Assembly: GCA_937959375.1 (NCBI GenBank)
Contig: CALGLS010000028.1
Coordinates: 1-15,131, forward strand
DNA length: 15,131 nt
Direction of reading: 5' to 3'
Source of the DNA: an uncultured Saprospiraceae bacterium
GTDB lineage: Bacteria; Bacteroidota; Bacteroidia; Chitinophagales; Saprospiraceae
Shown here piece by piece: positions 13,688 through 15,131 of this stretch. Both the position numbers and the translations under genes were made by a program. Each line of letters starts with the position of its first letter. Position 1 is the stretch's first letter. The notes beneath the pieces are model-generated. The model did no database searches. It saw nothing but the letters and a program-made list of their open reading frames with translations, and had not been told where the DNA came from.

Positions 13688-14644
13688 ATGACTTCTCTCG
13701 ACGCTCTAGCAGTTAAACAAACAGACTTCACCCTTCCTGGACAAACAAAATTTTATCGTGGCAAAGTACGTGACGTATACTCACTCGGTGAACGCTTAGT
13801 GATGGTCGCTTCCGACCGGATTTCTTCTTTTGATCACGTGCTTCCCAGATCAATACCTTACAAAGGACAGGTCTTAAATCAAATTGCAGCGCACTTTCTC
13901 GATGCGACAAAAGATATTGTACCCAGTTGGTTACACGCCACGCCTGATGCGAACGTAGCCATCGGACACGCCTGCGAACCGTTCCCAATCGAAATGGTAA
14001 TCAGAGGCTACATGGCTGGTCACGCTGCGAGAACCTACAAGTCAGGTTTACGAACGCTTTGTGGTGTAACGCTACCAGAAGGAATGAATGAGAATGATCG
14101 TTTCCCTGAGCCAATCATCACGCCTGCAACGAAAGCGGAAGAAGGACACGATGAAGATATTTCAAGAGAAGACATCATCGCAAAAGGAATTGTAAGTGAA
14201 GAAGACTATGTACAATTAGAAAAGTATACACGCGCTCTTTTTCAACGCGGAACTGAAATGGCGGCAGCACAAGGTTTGATTTTAGTCGACACAAAATATG
14301 AGTTCGGGAAAAAGGATGGCAAGATCTACGTCATCGACGAAATTCATACGCCAGATAGCTCAAGATATTTCTATACCGAAGGTTATCAAGAGCGTCAAGC
14401 TAAAGGCGAAAAACAAAAACAACTTTCAAAAGAATTCGTTCGCGAATGGCTCATGGCCAATGGCTTCCAAGGCCTCGAAGGCCAGCAAATGCCAACCATG
14501 CCCGACGACTTTGTACAACAAGTTTCTGACCGCTACATCGAACTCTACGAAATCATCACCGGCCAAACTTTCCAAAAAGCCGATACCACTCAAATACAAA
14601 ATCGAATCGAAAAGAACATTCTCGATTGGTTGTCTAACAATTAG
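13688..14644 (+). CDS. purC: Phosphoribosylaminoimidazole-succinocarboxamide (SAICAR) synthase
   Basis: PurC joins CAIR with aspartate using ATP to form SAICAR in de novo purine synthesis. It is cytosolic. The 318-aa product is the longer, yeast-like type and not the roughly 240-aa E. coli type. It shows GKVRDVY (25-31, nucleotide-binding loop), SDRISSFD (42-49), EMVIRGYMAGHAAR, EPIITPATKAEEGHDED (aspartate/CAIR site), LVDTKYEFG, and IDEIHTPDSSRYF near the end of the core, followed by a helical C-terminus. I place the start at ATG 13688 (MTSLDALAV); an in-frame TTG at 13673 overlaps the repeat arm and is less likely. No purine riboswitch or clear -7 box is seen just upstream, so it may be read through from the gene before. 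The multi-hairpin repeat begins directly after its TAG stop. Confidence 0.96.
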   Translation: MTSLDALAVKQTDFTLPGQTKFYRGKVRDVYSLGERLVMVASDRISSFDHVLPRSIPYKGQVLNQIAAHFLDATKDIVPSWLHATPDANVAIGHACEPFPIEMVIRGYMAGHAARTYKSGLRTLCGVTLPEGMNENDRFPEPIITPATKAEEGHDEDISREDIIAKGIVSEEDYVQLEKYTRALFQRGTEMAAAQGLILVDTKYEFGKKDGKIYVIDEIHTPDSSRYFYTEGYQERQAKGEKQKQLSKEFVREWLMANGFQGLEGQQMPTMPDDFVQQVSDRYIELYEIITGQTFQKADTTQIQNRIEKNILDWLSNN

Positions 14645-14938
14645 TGAGACCGTTTCACTGTCAGATCGCTGCGCTGTCAGATCGTCGGTCGCTACGCTCC
14701 GACTGAGAGATCGCCTTTGGCTGAGAGACTTTCCCTCTATCGTAATTCTACTAATGCGGAGCCCACGATCGAGTGAAGTCTCTCAGCGCAGCGATCTCTC
14801 AGCCGCAGGCGGTCTCTCTCAGCCCACGATCGAGTGAAGTCTCTCAGCGAAGCGATCTCTCAATGAGGCTTCAGCCGAATGATCACTCAGCAAGTCTGCC
14901 AAAGGCAGACACAGCGATCTCTTAGCAAAGCGGTCTCA
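14645..14938. repeat. Multi-hairpin intergenic repeat, copy 2 (294 bp)
   Basis: Inverted termini TGAGACCG (14645-14652) and CGGTCTCA (14931-14938) bound the element. It starts at the base after the purC stop and ends 9 bp before the stop of the convergent aminopeptidase gene. It is the inverted relative of the block at 5513-5730 and is longer, mainly because of an internal 61-bp-period duplication. Its visible stems include GTCGG...CCGAC (about 14684-14703) and GTCTGCC-AAA-GGCAGAC (14894-14910). Lying between two converging genes, it could act as a two-way 3'-end structure for both mRNAs. It shows no coding potential. Confidence 0.85.
14760..14862. repeat. Tandem duplication inside copy 2
   Basis: A 42-bp segment beginning AGCCCACGATCGAGTGAAGT occurs at 14760-14801 and again at 14821-14862, a period of 61 bp. 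The only difference is C (14789) versus A (14850). The near-identity suggests a recent duplication. Confidence 0.9.
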
Positions 14939-14947
14939 TACTCATTA

Positions 14948-15131
14948 TCAAGCAAGCGCCTTCTCACGAATCGCTTCAATTTCTTCAATTGTTTTTGGTA
15001 TCGGCTTACCCAACACACGGCTTCCATTTTCTGTAATCAACAAATCATCTTCTATACGGATGCCTCCAAAATCTTTGTACGTTTCTAACAATTCATAATT
15101 GATAAATTCAGGAAACATATCATCTTCCTTC
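14948..15131 (-). CDS. pepP: Aminopeptidase P (Xaa-Pro aminopeptidase), C-terminal fragment
   Basis: The gene is read leftward from the right edge, where the rest is cut off. The visible 60 C-terminal residues end with a TGA whose complement is at 14948-14950. They contain YKDFGGIRIEDDLLITENG, the last metal-binding motif of M24 (pita-bread) peptidases, in which the Glu of RIEDD is a dimetal ligand. The tail KPIPKTIEEIEAIRE is typical of Bacteroidota aminopeptidase P proteins. The enzyme removes N-terminal residues that precede proline. It converges on purC with the multi-hairpin repeat between them. Distinction from prolidase (PepQ) rests on the tail only. Confidence 0.8.
   Translation of the reverse strand, partial: KEDDMFPEFINYELLETYKDFGGIRIEDDLLITENGSRVLGKPIPKTIEEIEAIREKALA

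Noticed and set aside
14298..14837. 179-codon open frame on the plus strand overlapping the purC 3' end and the repeat
   Set aside because: It is out of frame with purC, has low-complexity Ser/Lys/Arg composition, and continues into the repeat element. It is a shadow of purC.
14645..14938. CRISPR array
   Set aside because: The repeated units are palindromic, irregular in length and not separated by unique spacers of constant size. No cas gene is nearby.
14879..15088. 69-codon plus-strand open frame at the right edge
   Set aside because: It starts inside the repeat and lies antisense to the conserved aminopeptidase P C-terminus.

Overview
The window is AT-rich chromosomal DNA from a member of the Bacteroidota. 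The signs are a large secreted protein with a C-terminal type IX secretion (T9SS) sorting domain, a short (288 aa) primary sigma factor of the Bacteroidota type, promoters of the TAnnTTTG form, and starts with no Shine-Dalgarno sequence. The multi-domain adhesin style (CBM-like, HYR, CARDB and GEVED modules) and the intergenic repeats hint at a Saprospiria-like lineage, but that is a guess.

Layout, left to right. 1-371 is non-coding with two repeat-like motifs. mazG (372-1130) encodes an NTP pyrophosphohydrolase. 1301-5506 encodes a 1401-aa modular T9SS cargo protein. A 218-bp multi-hairpin repeat (5513-5730) follows. Then comes an information-processing block: rpsO (ribosomal protein S15), pnp (PNPase) and rpoD (primary sigma factor), each followed by a hairpin. 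Three uncharacterised cell-envelope genes come next: an SH3-domain lipoprotein, a membrane-anchored protein and a small exported protein. A terminator and about 400 bp of mostly featureless DNA lead to a Nudix-like gene without a Nudix box, an inverted repeat, and purC (SAICAR synthase). A second, larger copy of the multi-hairpin repeat (14645-14938) fills the gap between purC and the convergent 3' end of an aminopeptidase P gene, which runs off the right edge.

Most genes are housekeeping: nucleotide sanitation (mazG), translation (rpsO), RNA decay (pnp), transcription initiation (rpoD) and purine synthesis (purC). I see no phage, IS element, CRISPR array, tRNA or rRNA. The most interesting content is between genes. 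The two multi-hairpin elements are about 9 kb apart in opposite orientation. They start 0 and 6 bp after a stop codon, share collinear sequence along their length, and differ in ways that keep the stems paired. The pnp and rpoD leaders also carry structured segments that could be regulatory.
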